Positions 1 through 11,460 are shown, counted from the first letter of the stretch. The stretch is DNA of 30,987 nt from Plantago elongata (GCA_036897095.1 JAYMSP010001549.1:1-30987), one strand, 5' to 3'. A program made the numbers and translations. Notes: generated by a model from the sequence alone, not told the origin.

Positions 1-172
1 ATTCTCCCCCCCCCCCCCCCCCACACACTTTAGTCACTTGTGCAGGGTTACATTAGAGGTGAGCGAGTTTGAAGTTGAAGATTACCTTTGGTTGTGGATC
101 CTGAGTTAGTGGACTTAGGTTTTGTTATACCCGAGGGTTGGGACTCCAAGGGTTGGGACTTTTACCTCAACA
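1..172 (+). repeat. 3' part of the 5' LTR of the Tat-lineage element
   Basis: Sequence before the primer-binding site, ending in CA, taken as the end of the 5' LTR. It holds a run of 17 C residues (6-22). The start of the LTR lies outside the window. Confidence 0.6.
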
Positions 173-175
173 TAA

Positions 176-193
176 TTGACGCCGTATGTGGGA
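176..193 (+). other. Primer-binding site of the Tat-lineage element
   Basis: The segment beginning TTGACGCCGTATGTGGGAA closely resembles the TTGGCGCCGTCTGTGGGAA sequence common just after the 5' LTR of plant Tat-type elements. It lies 3 bp after the CA that should end the LTR. I recognise it by pattern; the tRNA match was not computed. Confidence 0.65.
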
Positions 194-238
194 ATCGCAT
201 GAAAAGTCAAAACGCTCGGATAGTTTCCTTCTTAAAGA

Positions 239-2044
239 ATGGCAAGATCGAGAAGATCGGCAGATAACTTCACCCCCGACTCGCATCCCATTGAGGCGTC
301 CCCCGACGTAGACCTCCTACTCGAAAAACAAAGACAACTCGGAGCACCCCCCGAGCAAGACGGAGCCGACCCAGCGATGGGCATACGCAACCGCCTCCTC
401 CTAGGAAGCTCCTCCGGATATCACTGAGAGGGACCAGGCTCCTGCCCAATAACCTCCTCCGTCAAGAGCGCATGAGCCACCAGTAGGGAGGAATTTTACC
501 TTACCGAATGGAACGATCATGTCTCCTTACGAGTTCGGGATGAATGATAATCAGTTCGGATTGCTACTGAATGTCATCCAAGGTTGCCTGGGTTCGAACA
601 ATGTCCAACCAACGCCTCCTCAACTCGTTCCTGAGCAAGCCGAGCCTGCACAATCGAGGCATGAAAGGTGACCGGTGAGAGAAAGAATTGGGGAAGTCAT
701 TCGAGATAATGACCACCGCCATGTGATCAACCAAAGAACCAACTCCCGTGAACATCAAGAAAGAAGTCCCGTAAGAGCTAGAGCCGACCCAGCCAGGGCG
801 AATCGAATAAACTCAAATCCGAGGAGAGCTGATGATCACGATGGGGGAGTGTCGTTGAGATCAAGGCGGAGCAAGTATCGGGAACCATCTTAGATCTGAA
901 GATGGGAGAAAGGTTGACACCCGAACAGATCTACGTCCAACAGAAGGCCTTGAAGACTGAAATGACCAAACTCAGCAAGATGGTGAATGCGCAAGAGAAG
1001 ATGAACAGTTCCGAATCCACTAAGCAATACTATCCGATGAGAGAAAAATCCTCCGGAGTGTACCATTCTGAATTTGGAGCGTTATCATGGAGATAGTTGT
1101 CCGGCCGCACATCTTACTCGTTACGAGTCCAAGATGGACGCTAACGGGTTAAATGACAATCTCAAGGCGCTCAATTTCTCTACCATCCTCTTCGGAGAAG
1201 CAATGGACTGGTGGACAAGCTTGCCATCCGGATCCATCAAGTCATTTGATGATGTGTCCGCACTCTTTTTGAAAAGATTCCAGAAATCTAAGAGGAGGAA
1301 AAGACCAATGGAGCATTTGGCCAATATCATTCAATCTGAGAATGAGGATATTCGAACCATCTTGGATAGTTTTAATTCAGAGGTTCGACAAGTAGAGGCA
1401 CATAACATTAAGGAATGGGTCTGTCACCTGTATGCCAACACCAGTAACCATGACCTCTGGAAGAAACTATCCGAGGAAGAATCCTGAATGAGAGGCAGCT
1501 GGAAGACATTTGTGGTCATGTCTTGTATGGAGTGGAGTTCCGAAGGAACATCCCTACTACGACCGGACAGAAGAAAGTCAAAGAACCAGTCAGGCAAGAG
1601 GCCCCTAAAGCTTGGAAATCATACTCAAGGAAAGATATCTGGAGTAAGCAAGAGCCCCGAAGAGAGCGTACTCCTCCTAGGAGCTATGCCAAATACACTC
1701 GTTTGAACTGTACGAGAGAGGAAATCTTGTCAATAATGGTCGAGAAAAACCTGGATATCCAATGGCCTAGACCCTTCTTTAACAATAGAAAGGGTAAGGA
1801 GGCAAGGGCATATTGTGCTTTCCACCATCAAACCGGGCATCCGACTGAAAAATGCATCCAACTCAAAACGGAGATTGAGACATTGATCCGGAATGGGCAA
1901 TTGAAGGATCCGTGCTTCATGGGAGAACTGGGCCCATCCGGAAGGAATGAAAGGAATCCGATGCATAAATCTGTAACACTCAGGCCTCCTCCTAAAAAAC
2001 ACTCCACCTCCCGGAGCAAGAAGATACGAGGAGTATCCGGATGA
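239..2044 (+). mobile_element. gag region of the Tat-lineage element (fossil)
   Basis: Fossil gag. The capsid-like part (about 1074-1487) has the tryptophan-rich segment around MDWWTSLP followed by a FLKRFQ-type motif, as in plant Tat gag proteins. A zinc-knuckle-like segment (CAFHHQTGHPTEKC) lies at about 1812-1855, followed by the LKTEIETLIRNGQL stretch typical of this lineage. The region is not an intact gene. Confidence 0.75.
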
Positions 2045-2273
2045 AAGGGACTATGAGAATTTACTCTATAGAGGAGTTATCAATGCTATAGTCGGAGGGC
2101 CGAGTGGAGGAGACAGCCGTAATGCTAGGGAAAGGACGACACAAGATATCCGGAATGGGGATCTAGTAAGAATCCCAGTACCTCCGAGGGGGTCAAACAC
2201 CCTCTCTTTCGATGACAGTGAAATACCTCCCCCAACACCCGGAGGTGGAGATACCTGACCCCCTAGTGTCCCA

Positions 2274-2546
2274 TTGGTAGTTTCACTTGTCATTGCCACA
2301 TACAAGGTCAATAAGGTATTGGTGGATACAGGAAGCTCTTCGGATATCATCTCCAAAAGGACCATCGACCAAATAAACTTGGGAGATATTGAGTACGGAA
2401 AGTTACACACTTCTCTGTCTGGATTTTGGAGAGATAATTGTCACTCCCATTGGAACCATCAAGCTACAAGTATCGATGGGTACTTCTCCGAGAAGAGTAA
2501 CTCAAATTGTGTTGTTCCTCGTGGTAGACAAGGCTTTCAACTGTAA
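2274..2546 (+). mobile_element. Protease region of the Tat-lineage element (fossil)
   Basis: The segment KVNKVLVDTGSSSDII carries the aspartic-protease signature D-T-G-S-S expected of retroviral-type proteases, located between gag and RT as in Ty3/gypsy elements. Confidence 0.7.
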
Positions 2547-2879
2547 TGTTATCTTCGGATGGCTTGAACTTAATCAGTTCAGAGCCATTTCATCCCCATT
2601 ACACAATAGAGTCAAATTCCCCACTCCTTATGGGGTCGGAGAGGAACTAGGTAACTTGCGAGAGGCTTGGGAATGTTACATTTTGTCCACAAACATAGCA
2701 GCCAATTCGGTACTACCAATCTCCAAAGTTCCGAACCCTTCAATACCTCAGAAGACTGAGATAGGGGTAGGGGCCTTAGACCACAAGTTCCCCAAGTTTG
2801 CCCCGATCGAACCCCATGAGACCCTCAAAGAAATTCAAATTATTGAGGGAAATCCGGACAAAAAGACTAGAATTGGGAC

Positions 2880-4402
2880 TGAAATGAGCTCAGAAGTGGA
2901 GCTGAAACTAATAGCTTGTCTCAGAAGGAAATCTGACATCTTTGCCTGGAGCACGAATGACCTTAGAAGGATAGACCCGAGGGTAACTGTTCACCGTCTG
3001 AACATGGACCATACGATCAAATATACCCGACAGAAGAGGAAGGATTTCGGTCCGATTGAAGATACTATAATTGTTGCCAAGGTGGATAGGTTATTGAAAG
3101 CCGGACATATTGCTCGGATTGGATATGCAATGTAGTCCTAGTTGAGAAATCACCAGGAAATGGCGGATGTGTAATGATTTCACTTGGCTCAACAAGTTTT
3201 CTACGAAGGATCCATATCCTTTACCTCGGATCGATCAGTTAGTAGACTCTACAATAGGATGCGCATTGTTAAGTTTCATGGATGCTTATCAAGGCTTCTA
3301 TCAGATTCGGATGGCACAAGATGATGTCCCGAAGATGCCATTCTTCGGGGCAGGAGGAGTGTATTATTTCAAGGTAATGCCGTTCGGACTCAAGAATGTA
3401 AGAGCATCATACCAAAGACTCGTGAACAAGATGTTCAAAGAAGAGCTTGGAAAGACCATGTAAGTATATGTGGATGATATGTTGGTCAAGAGCAAGACTG
3501 AGGAAAGTCACATCAAGCATTTATAAAATTTCTTTACCATCCTTAGGAAATACGGGATGAGCTTGAATCCGGAGAAGTGTACTTTCGAGGTTAAAGGAGG
3601 AAAGTTCCTCGGTTATATGGTCATGAAAAGAGGCATAAGTGCTAATCCAGAGAAGATCTGAGCTATTCTAGACTTGCCTCAGCCCAAGAATGTTAACGAA
3701 GTGCAACAACTCATCGAAAGAGTTTTATCCTTCAGTAGGTTTATCTCGAGATCAGCCGAGAAGAACTTGCCATTCTTCAAGATCCTAAGGAAAGGGGATG
3801 GATTCGAATGGACCAAGGAATGTGAGGAAGCCTTCAAGAGTCTCAAAACTTACTTACTCTCACCTCCGCTCCTGTCTAAACTAATAGAAGGAGAACCCTT
3901 ATACTTGTACTTGACTATGACAAACGAGGCTATGAGCTCCGTACTAGTTCGGATCCAAGGGAATGATCACTTACCCATATATTATCTAAGCAAAGCCCTA
4001 GCTAGACCCGAATTAAGGTACCTTCACATTGAGAAGATGGCCTATGCATTAATCCACACGGCCCGAACACTCAAGCCTTATTTCAAATCACACCAAGTCG
4101 TTGTCTTAATCAACGAGCCCCTTAAGCAAGTGATGGGAAGGCCAGAACAATCAGGGAGACTATCGAAGTGGGCTATCGAATTTAGCGAGTATGACATCTC
4201 GTACCAGGCTCCGTCAGCCAAGAAAGCCCAAGTACTAGCTGATTTTCTGGTCGAATTTTCAGAAGAAGGTACCAATGATCCAGAACCCACGGGTCTCAAG
4301 CTGGTGGATCTGAAGATAATACCCGATGCACCCTTATCCGAATCACAATTGATATTGGAAGAGGAACAAGATCATGAAAATGGTCTATTCGGGGACCAGT
4401 GA
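2880..4402 (+). mobile_element. Reverse transcriptase and RNase H region of the Tat-lineage element (fossil)
   Basis: The RT part shows the DAYQGFYQI and FKVMPFGLKN blocks (about 3277-3400) diagnostic of Ty3/gypsy RT. It is preceded by the FAWSTNDLRRIDP type of leader (about 2940). RNase H follows from about 3670, with LYLYLTMTNEAMSSVLVR and the YLHIEKMAYALIHTARTLKPYF blocks. The region is a decayed fossil. Confidence 0.85.
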
Positions 4403-4479
4403 ATGTTTATCGTGGAGGACTCAGATACCGTAATGGAGATTGCACCATCCGACTCAAAGGATGTTCAGATGCGGGAGGA

Positions 4480-6222
4480 AAAGGCGACATCAGAGAAGGG
4501 CTTGGAGAAACAAAGGCCAGCTTGGATCTTGCAGGTGACGGGTCATCCAACGGCAGACTCGGAGGAGTAGGGATTCACCTCCGAAGTCCCGAAGGAGCCC
4601 AAATTGACTATGCCATTACATTGGATTTCCGTGTAACCAACAACGAAGCCGAATATGAGGCCCTTCTGGTGGGTCTTCGGATGGCAAAAGCACTACAAGT
4701 GAAGAAAATCCAAGCTTATATGGATTCCCAGCTGGTCGAATCTCAATATTCCGGAGCCTTTACCATTAAGGGTCCGAATATGGTTTTATACCCCGAGAGA
4801 CTCAAAGAGGTTGTGTCAAACTTTGAAGAATTCTCCCTCGAGAGGTTCGACAGGTCATACAACAAGAAGACGAACTCCCTCGCTAAATTTGCTTCCGCAT
4901 CCGGAGCTATGGATACAAGAAGCATAATCCTCTTGACTCTTCGCACTTCTTCCCTCCATGGTCAGGAACTCCCGATATATCAATTAGATTCGGGAAGAAC
5001 TTGGATGATTGATATTCTAGTGTATCTTCGGAATGGCACATTACCTTCGGATCCCGTAGAAGCTCGGAGGGTTCAATGTCGAGCGCCCCGGTACTTCCTA
5101 CTTGAAGATGACCTTTACAAGAGATCCTTAAATGGAACCCACCTGCGCTGTCTCGGACCCCAAGAAGCTCGGACCGTCCTAGAGGAAATAGACAGTGGCA
5201 GTTGCGGAAGTCATTCCGGAGGGAGGACTTTGACACAGAAGATCATTCGGCAGGGCTATTATTGGCCTACAATAGACAAAAACTCGGCTAACTTCGCCCG
5301 AACCTGCAGTGATTGTCAGTTCTACGCCAATATCCCTCACAGGCCCAGTAATCCAATGATTCCGTCAATCATCTCGTTCCCATTCGACCAATGGGGCATT
5401 GATACTGTGGTACCTTTTCCTCGAGGTGCTCAACAAAAGAAATTATTGATCGTAGCAGTAGAGTACTTCACGAAATGGGTTGAAGACGAGGCAGTAGCTA
5501 CAATCACCAAGGTCCGAGTCCGAACCTTCATTTGAAAAAATATCATTTGCCGCTTCGGGTTGCCAAGGATTATCGTCTCGGACAACGGAGCTCGGTTCTC
5601 CGGACATACGCTTAAGGATTGGTGCAAGTCCTTAAGAATCGAACATCGCTTCACTTCGGTTGGGTACCCCCAAGCTAATGGACAGGTCGAGTCTACCAAC
5701 CGAACCATTGTGAAAATCCTAGAGAAAAGACTCAAGACCTTCCAAGGAAGTTGGGTCGAAGACTTGGATGGTGTACTCTGGGCACATCGGACCACTCCGA
5801 GGACTGCAACTCAAGAAACCCCCTTCTCCCTGATATATGGTTCCGAGGCAGTCATTCCATCGGAAGTCATCATATAGACTCAAAGAATCCGACAGTATCA
5901 GCCCGAAGAGAATGCAACAACTCGGATATATGAGCTCGAGCTCTTGGAGAATAAGAGAAGTTCTTCTTTAGCTCACATCCTTAGGTATCAGAGTTCCATT
6001 ACTCGAGCCTACAACAAGAACATGTGCAACAAGGATATCCAGGTCGGAGCCTTGGTCCTGAGGAGAGCTGATATCTTTAGCCACGTTGGAAAACTCAAAC
6101 CCAATTGGAAGGTCCGTACAAAATTATTGGGTTAAGGAGCAATGAAAGCTTCGAGATGGAGGACCTCGAAGGTAGAGTGCTCAAGAGAACCTGGAACGCA
6201 AGAAATTTGCAGAAGTTTTATG
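4480..6222 (+). mobile_element. Second RNase H and integrase region of the Tat-lineage element (fossil)
   Basis: From about 4530 to 4920 there is a second RNase H-like domain (DGSSNGRLGGVGI, NNEAEYEALLVGLRMAKAL), the extra domain characteristic of Tat elements. Integrase follows: a zinc-binding part near 5200-5330 (GYYWPTI, CSDCQFYA), the catalytic core with QWGIDTVVPFP and IIVSDNGARFSG, and WAHRTTPRTATQETPFSLIYG near 5775-5850. The region is decayed. Confidence 0.85.
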
Positions 6223-6659
6223 CTTAGGATGTCATTCTTCATTTCTATTTTGTTCGGAGTTGCTCCTTAGGTCATTTGACCCGCCGTTTGTAATTGTGTT
6301 TCCGTCAAATCAATACAACGGATATCTTTTTCAAGGATTGGCTCATTTTCTCCCGAATACATTTGCCTCGGATAAAAGAGTCTCGTGTATGATATGGTCC
6401 GAACTAAGAAATGATTGTATACAAGACTCAACTCATAAACGTTCGGATATATCATGCAAACATCCGAATCAAAACATAAATCATACTTCGCAAGAAACAT
6501 GCAATATACAAACATCCGGATAGAACATACATCATATGTTCCGATTAAATAAGAGTTGTAAATATTTAACGTTCGTCCATCAATGAAGTTAAAACAAGTC
6601 GAGTGGAAGGCCAAGGCCTCACCACCAGTAAACATTATCCGAGGAAAAAATAAATATAA

Positions 6660-7187
6660 AAAAATTATTCGATAGAGCCGAGTCGAACTCGTTTCGATAA
6701 CAATGCGAGTACGATTTCGAATTCGAGCTCGATTTAAAATAGCTTATCGAGCCTTGAACCGGTTAGATGTTAACATGCATATCAAAAAAATATTGGATAG
6801 TAGATTGTTGTCCTATTAATATTGTAGTAGTATAATTTAATGATAATGAAGTTCATGTAAGACAGGTTGATTATAGGAATAACCAAAGCTATGAAATTTA
6901 TTAATCTGCCTCAAAGTCACAGCACAATAAATGCATAGGCACAAAAACAGAACAGAAAATGATTTGACCAAGTTGAATTATACAAATAAACTTCAAGGTT
7001 GACAACTACCACCAACTAACAACTTTGGCATAAAATATTCGACTAACTGCCAACCCCTAATTATAAAATATTCGACTAACTGCCAACCCCTTATTATTCC
7101 AAAGTAGCAACAACCTACATCCATACCAAGTAGTAAACAGGTGCTCAGCAGTGCATTATCACTCAAGAAGTTAACAAACAGTCTGTC
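6660..7187. other. 3' flank of gene copy A; end of duplicated block
   Basis: No gene seen. From about 6745 the sequence aligns by eye with the flank downstream of copy C (from about 25100), including ACCGGTT, TATTGGATAGTAG and AAATTTATTAATCTGCCTCAA. This marks the downstream limit of the segmental duplication. It probably holds the 3' UTR of copy A. The stretch 6660-6745 is rich in CTCG/CGAG words and is not explained. Confidence 0.6.
7031..7096. repeat. 33 bp tandem duplication in the 3' flank of copy A
   Basis: A 33 bp unit beginning TAAAATATTCGACTAACTGC occurs twice in direct succession (7031-7063 and 7064-7096), nearly identical. Copies B and C carry one unit at the matching place (about 17600 and 25330). 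Confidence 0.9.
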
Positions 7188-9128
7188 TTACTCAGGTTTT
7201 AGAGTTTTCGCAACGTCAATAACAAAGCGATACTTCACATCCGCCTTCAGAAGTCGTTCCATGGCAGTGTTTACATAGTCCATTGGGATTACCTCCACAT
7301 CTGGGAAGATCTTGTGCTTGGCTGCGTAATCAACCATTTCCTGTGTTTCTTTCAGTCCTCCGATTGCACTTCCGGAAATGCTCTTCCTCCCCATAATAAT
7401 TGGAAAGGCAGGAAGCTCAAGGGGCTTTTCTGGGGCACCGACTAGGATAAGCTTGCCATGAGGCTTCAGCAAACTAAGTAGGGGTGGCAGGGGATGCTGC
7501 GCAGAGACAGTGTCGATGATTCCGTCCAATGTGCCTGCTGCAGCCTGTGCACATGATAAATTAAATAAGCCAATTGCTCATAAAAAGATATGAAGGCTTC
7601 TAAATAACAAAATTTGCCCTATGAATTAGTTACCTGCATCTCCTCAGGATTTTTGCTAACTAGAAATTGATCAGCACCAAGTTTTCCAATAGCTTCATCC
7701 TTCTTGCTAAGAGAAGTACTAATAACCGTCACTTTAGTTCCAAAGCTCTTGGCAAACTTGACGGCCACGTGACCGAGACCACCAAGACCGACAACACCGA
7801 TATTCATACCTGGCTTGTCAAGGCCAAAGTACCTCAAGGGGCTGTAAGTAGTGATACCAGCGCACAGGAGAGGAGCATATTCCATAGGCAGGTTCTCTGG
7901 CCAATTAACTATGAAATGTTCATCTGCAACCATGAGGTCGGAGTAACCTCCATATGTAATGGTTCCATCAAGGTAAGGGGCACTGTAGGTGAGTATTTGT
8001 TTGGCACAGTAATTTTCAAGATCATTGCTGCACTGCTCACATTGACGGCAAGAGCCAACCAAGCATCCAACACCTACTTTATCTCCAACTTTGCATTTTG
8101 TCACTTGGCTACCGACCTCTGTGACAATTCCAACAATCTCATGCCTGCATCAAACATTGCCACATGTATCAGGTCTTTCCCCTCTACGAAACAAGCCGTT
8201 TCACTAAAACTCATTTACATTAGCTAAGGTGAGTGTCAGATATAATACAAAAGCATCTCAAAGACACTTACACAGAAAGAAGTAACAGTTGAATTCCATT
8301 ACCATTTCACAAGACAGGTAATGCATTCGACACATAACAGAGGTAAAAACTAAAAACCAGAAATTGTTACATGTAAAAACTGTACATAGTCTAGTAAATG
8401 AACATCAATCGGACTCCATTACTGTTTCCTAGTTTGCTTTTTGCTAGTTTACATGTCTATTTAAGTTTATTTTGCTTTAAATTTCTTGTACTAATTCGAT
8501 CAATTGATCATTCATCAATACAATATAAGGTTTCTCTCTATATTGTAACATGGTATTAAAGCCAGATTAAATAGACATCTTCCCCAAAAAATGAGTAATT
8601 AGGTTGATTAATATCATCATACACAACCTAGATTATTCGATAAATCAAGCTGCCTAACAAGAATGCAAATTAAAGGTTTAACACCAGTATACAAGAGTAA
8701 TACCATGTGCTAACAAGATCAAACAGTTCAAAATCAATCAATCCAAGAAAATGAATAAGAACACAAATAGATCTGAGAATTCTCACCCAGGCACAACAGG
8801 GTACTGTGTGAAACCCCACTCGTTTTTAACCATGTGAAGATCGGAATGACAGATCCCACAGTACGTCACCTTGAATTGCACATCCTTCTCACCAGTTGCC
8901 CTGTTTTCATCATTCATCAAAACAAATCAGTATTCAAACAAATTCTCATCAAATCAAAACGCATAACAGAAATGGATCAATAAACAAATTCTCATCGAAT
9001 CAATCATTTTAGGATGTTGGATTGGTGTACCTTCTGGAGAACTTGAAAGGAGAGAAATGGCCGGAAGTGTCTCTGGCAGCCCATCCGCAAGCCTTGTTTG
9101 GATGCTCTGTCTCTGGATTTTTCGCCAT
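7188..9128 (-). CDS. 8-hydroxygeraniol oxidoreductase-like alcohol dehydrogenase, copy A
   Basis: Four exons on the minus strand (9128-9031, 8900-8787, 8144-7634, 7544-7188) with GT-AG introns give an intact 359-residue protein starting [20 protein letters not shown]. It is a zinc-dependent, NADP(H)-type medium-chain dehydrogenase of the CAD family. Zinc-catalytic residues are C50 (in [10 protein letters not shown]), H72-E73 and C165 (APLLCAG). Structural zinc ligands are C103, C106, C109 and C117. The Rossmann motif GLGGLG is at 190-195 and the cofactor loop STSLSKK at 213-219. From memory the closest proteins are Catharanthus 8-hydroxygeraniol oxidoreductase and basil geraniol dehydrogenase, which oxidise monoterpene alcohols to aldehydes in the cytosol; CAD or mannitol-dehydrogenase-like activity is possible. 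One residue before APLLCAG is missing relative to those proteins (PMEYAPLL). The start is chosen because it agrees with B and C and with the family N-terminus. Intron 2 is 642 bp. Confidence 0.93.
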
Positions 9129-9214
9129 CTTTTGAGATGACTGGAGAAAATTGATGTGTTCTTTTTTGTTTTGTGGTTTGGTAGTGTGAGATGATTTGGG
9201 AGAGTAGATACGTA

Positions 9215-9281
9215 TTTTATAGCGAGAATTTAGGTCCATTGTCTGACGTTTTCCGTGAGCTCAGCTTTTTAATACACGTCA
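9215..9281 (-). promoter_or_regulatory. Promoter of copy A: TATA box plus conserved TGACG/ACGT block
   Basis: On the minus strand a TATAAAA box (9221-9215) lies about 90 bp upstream of the ATG. A block at 9243-9263 (CTGACGTTTTCCGTGAGCTC on the plus strand) and a second block AATACACGTCA (9271-9281) are shared with copies B and C. Both carry TGACG/ACGT cores of the kind bound by plant bZIP factors. The conservation is seen; the binding is inferred. Confidence 0.65.
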
Positions 9282-9299
9282 CGCCTTTTGACAAGGAGA

Positions 9300-10518
9300 A
9301 ACGAGATCGAAAAAATTAAAAAAAAAAAAAAAAAAGAGATCGAAAAAGGAAGGAACATAAGAAAAATCAATCAAGGGGACCATCCTCATTCAAAATTTAT
9401 GTCAGTGCCGTAGTAATAATGTTACTAGTAATATATCATATTCCATACATCTCTTGCTATTAAATATTTATAAATTTTTAAAATATAGATTATATAAATT
9501 AAGAAATAAATCTATAGTAAAAATTGAGAAAAAAAATTTAAAAAATATAAAAAAGAGTGATTGAAAATATTAATAATTGAAATGGTGAATTTTATAAAAG
9601 GAAATGAAAAGTTTTTAATTCAAAATGAAAAAAATTTAAATACATTTAATACTTACATAATATTCTATTCAATGTAAGTTTACGAAATGAATTGTACTGA
9701 ACTAAATTATAATGTTAGATAGTGTAATTAATACTTTGTTCTTATAACCTGAAAACTCATTAAGTTCAGTTTCATTTAACTCTATTTAATTATATTTTAT
9801 ATTATACTTCAGTTTAATTTAATTCAATTTAAAAAATTACAGTTAAAAAACTAAACTTAAGCTTAACAAAATCAACCTAAACCAGATTGAACTGAACTAA
9901 AGAGCCTTATAAGATCACTCCCATAAGCATGGTCGGCCGTCGACACGGCCACTCCCGAAATTGGTCTTCAGACGACAACTTTCGGGAGTTGGTTTTACGG
10001 GTCTGGCCCGCTTAATTTATATTTCATTTTTAGTTTTTAAATATAATTAATAAATTATATAATAATTAAATGGTCTAATATTAGTTCTTGGTGTAGTAAT
10101 TGGTCGATAGATATGAAAGAGAGAAGCTTGCTTGACTTTCGAGATTAGAATGGGAAAAGTTATATTTTCTTTCTTTTTAACCTTGATTGTTCATATTTTA
10201 TACACATCTGTTGAGTTGTTACTAAATTCATTTTTGATACTTCAAGTTGCAAGGCATCTGGTTTTAGAACTTGTAGTCATAACTATTTAATATTAGTACA
10301 CATTTTTTTGTGTTTATTCAATTTTGTTATTTTGTTAATTAAACTTAGTAGAACAGTTAATTTGGACCGAATTCAAAAAATTGACGTGAAGTGATCAATT
10401 TTATGTTAAGTTGGCGCGTGACTTACATACGCTCATAATAAACCATTGATAAAGTTTAATTAAAACAGTTAACATGTTTTAACAAATTAAAATTAAGAAG
10501 AAAAGTTAAAAAGATTAA
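9300..10518. other. AT-rich upstream flank of copy A, no gene
   Basis: Mostly AT-rich non-coding DNA, with an A-run near 9318-9335. A short GC-richer island (about 9911-10015) contains an inverted repeat described separately. No coding region is recognised. Confidence 0.6.
9951..9989. repeat. Inverted repeat (hairpin) in a GC-richer island
   Basis: ACTCCCGAAATTG (9951-9963) faces CAACTTTCGGGAGT (9976-9989) with a loop of about 12 bases. It sits in a roughly 100 bp GC-richer island within AT-rich DNA. This may be the core of a small transposon remnant; no family was recognised. Confidence 0.55.
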
Positions 10519-10769
10519 GGGGCTGATTGGACTAGCATCCAAATGTTCGTTTGGATGCTACTCGGAGATTTTGTGTTTGTTATGGCATTTAAATGTCGAA
10601 AATCGAAATGGCTCTACAGTAGCATATTTTTCTCTACCTATATAACAAACCTATAATACCCTATCCAATTACAATTCTATACCAAACACAATTTTAACAA
10701 TCCCACTACAATTCCGATCACTATTCAGACATTTAAATCGGGGCATTTAAGTCGCATACCAATCAGACC
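10519..10769. mobile_element. Tourist-like MITE (PIF/Harbinger type), 251 bp
   Basis: Ends are inverted: GGGGCTGATTGG at the left and the complement of GGTCTGATTGG at the right. The element is flanked by TTAA on both sides (10515-10518 and 10770-10773), consistent with the TTA/TAA target duplication of Tourist elements. It has no coding capacity. Confidence 0.75.
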
Positions 10770-10772
10770 TTA

Positions 10773-10871
10773 AGGGATTGCTTGTTATACAGTTCAAATT
10801 GGTAAAATTCAATTCAAATGGCATGTTTTGTAATTGAGTTTTGCCAATTCAGATTGTATACCATACCGCCC
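10773..10871. mobile_element. Second short Tourist-like MITE, abutting the first
   Basis: About 99 bp with imperfect terminal inverted repeats: TTATACAGTTCAAATTGG near the left end pairs with CCAATTCAGATTGTATA near the right end. It is flanked by TTA on both sides (10770-10772 and 10872-10874), the left one shared with the neighbouring MITE. Confidence 0.6.
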
Positions 10872-10874
10872 TTA

Positions 10875-11460
10875 TAAAGGAGGAAATGGAAGGAACTAGA
10901 GAGTAAGATAAAGATAGTTAGTAACTGAATAATTAGTTGGTAACTTGTCAGGTAGTTTTTTTTTTTTAACAAGTTAACTTGGTAAGTTAGTCAAAATAAC
11001 TAGATTTTCAGCTAGCTTATTTGGAAAGTTGTGCGTTTACGTGATGAAATTTTTATTAAAAAAATCTCATAAAGTAGAAAAGCTAGTTGAAAGCTAGTAT
11101 TAAACGGAGCTAAAATTAAAATCAAGAGCATGCAGTGTTGCAGTACCTTGTTCCGAATAATTTTATTCTTGTTGCTTTTGAAAAAGGATCCAATAATACG
11201 TAAATGATATTCTGAAAATGTTCGGAAGTAATTGTCGTTAAACAATAACTAAAATCAAATGTAAATTGTGCAAAGGATGGTTCTGGAGCGCAATGGATGT
11301 TCAAAGGTATGTAAAATAATTAAACATATCCAATTTCCACCACCACTGGAGGATGGTTCTGGAGCGAAGGAGCAGGGTAGACCCCATGTATGGGCTAACC
11401 TGGGCTTTAGTCCAGTCCGCCCCAAAAAATAATGAAAATTATTTTATATATATTTTAAAT
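10875..11460. other. Upstream flank of copy A, paralogous to the flank of copy C
   Basis: No gene. The stretch 11160-11310 aligns by eye with about 29960-30330. Shared words include CCAATAAT, GAAAATGT-CGGAAG, TGTCGTTAA, GTAAATTG-GCAAAGGATGGT and GAGCG. This supports a segmental duplication reaching at least 2 kb upstream of the genes. Confidence 0.55.

Larger units (their letters stand above)
1..6660 (+). mobile_element. Ty3/gypsy LTR retrotransposon, Tat lineage, decayed, incomplete in window
   Basis: A fossil LTR retrotransposon on the plus strand. Parts in order are the end of a 5' LTR, a primer-binding site, gag, protease, reverse transcriptase, RNase H, a second RNase H-like domain, and integrase with its zinc-binding and core parts. 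The gag-protease-RT-RNase H-integrase order is that of Ty3/gypsy. The extra RNase H between RNase H and integrase and the style of gag are typical of the Tat group (Retand/Ogre relatives). The element is broken, with roughly ten interruptions of the reading frame by eye. No 3' LTR matching the 5' part is visible before the flank of gene copy A, so the 3' end is probably lost or highly diverged. The right limit near 6660 is approximate. Confidence 0.9.

Noticed and set aside
6660-6745. CTCG-rich stretch as a 3' LTR start or transposon end
   Set aside because: No match to the 5' LTR part and no second copy in the window; left as unexplained flank.
7667-8227. Long plus-strand ORF opposite exon 3 of copy A (also at 18355-18882 and 25940-26470)
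   Set aside because: It is a shadow of the conserved dehydrogenase exon, repeated in each copy, with no start context or family resemblance.
8453-8577. Small element in intron 2 of copy A with inverted ends ATGTCTATTTAA and a tRNA-Met-like TGGTATTAAAGCC
   Set aside because: Part of the stretch aligns with intron 2 of copy C, so it is not a clean insertion; the inverted ends may be chance.
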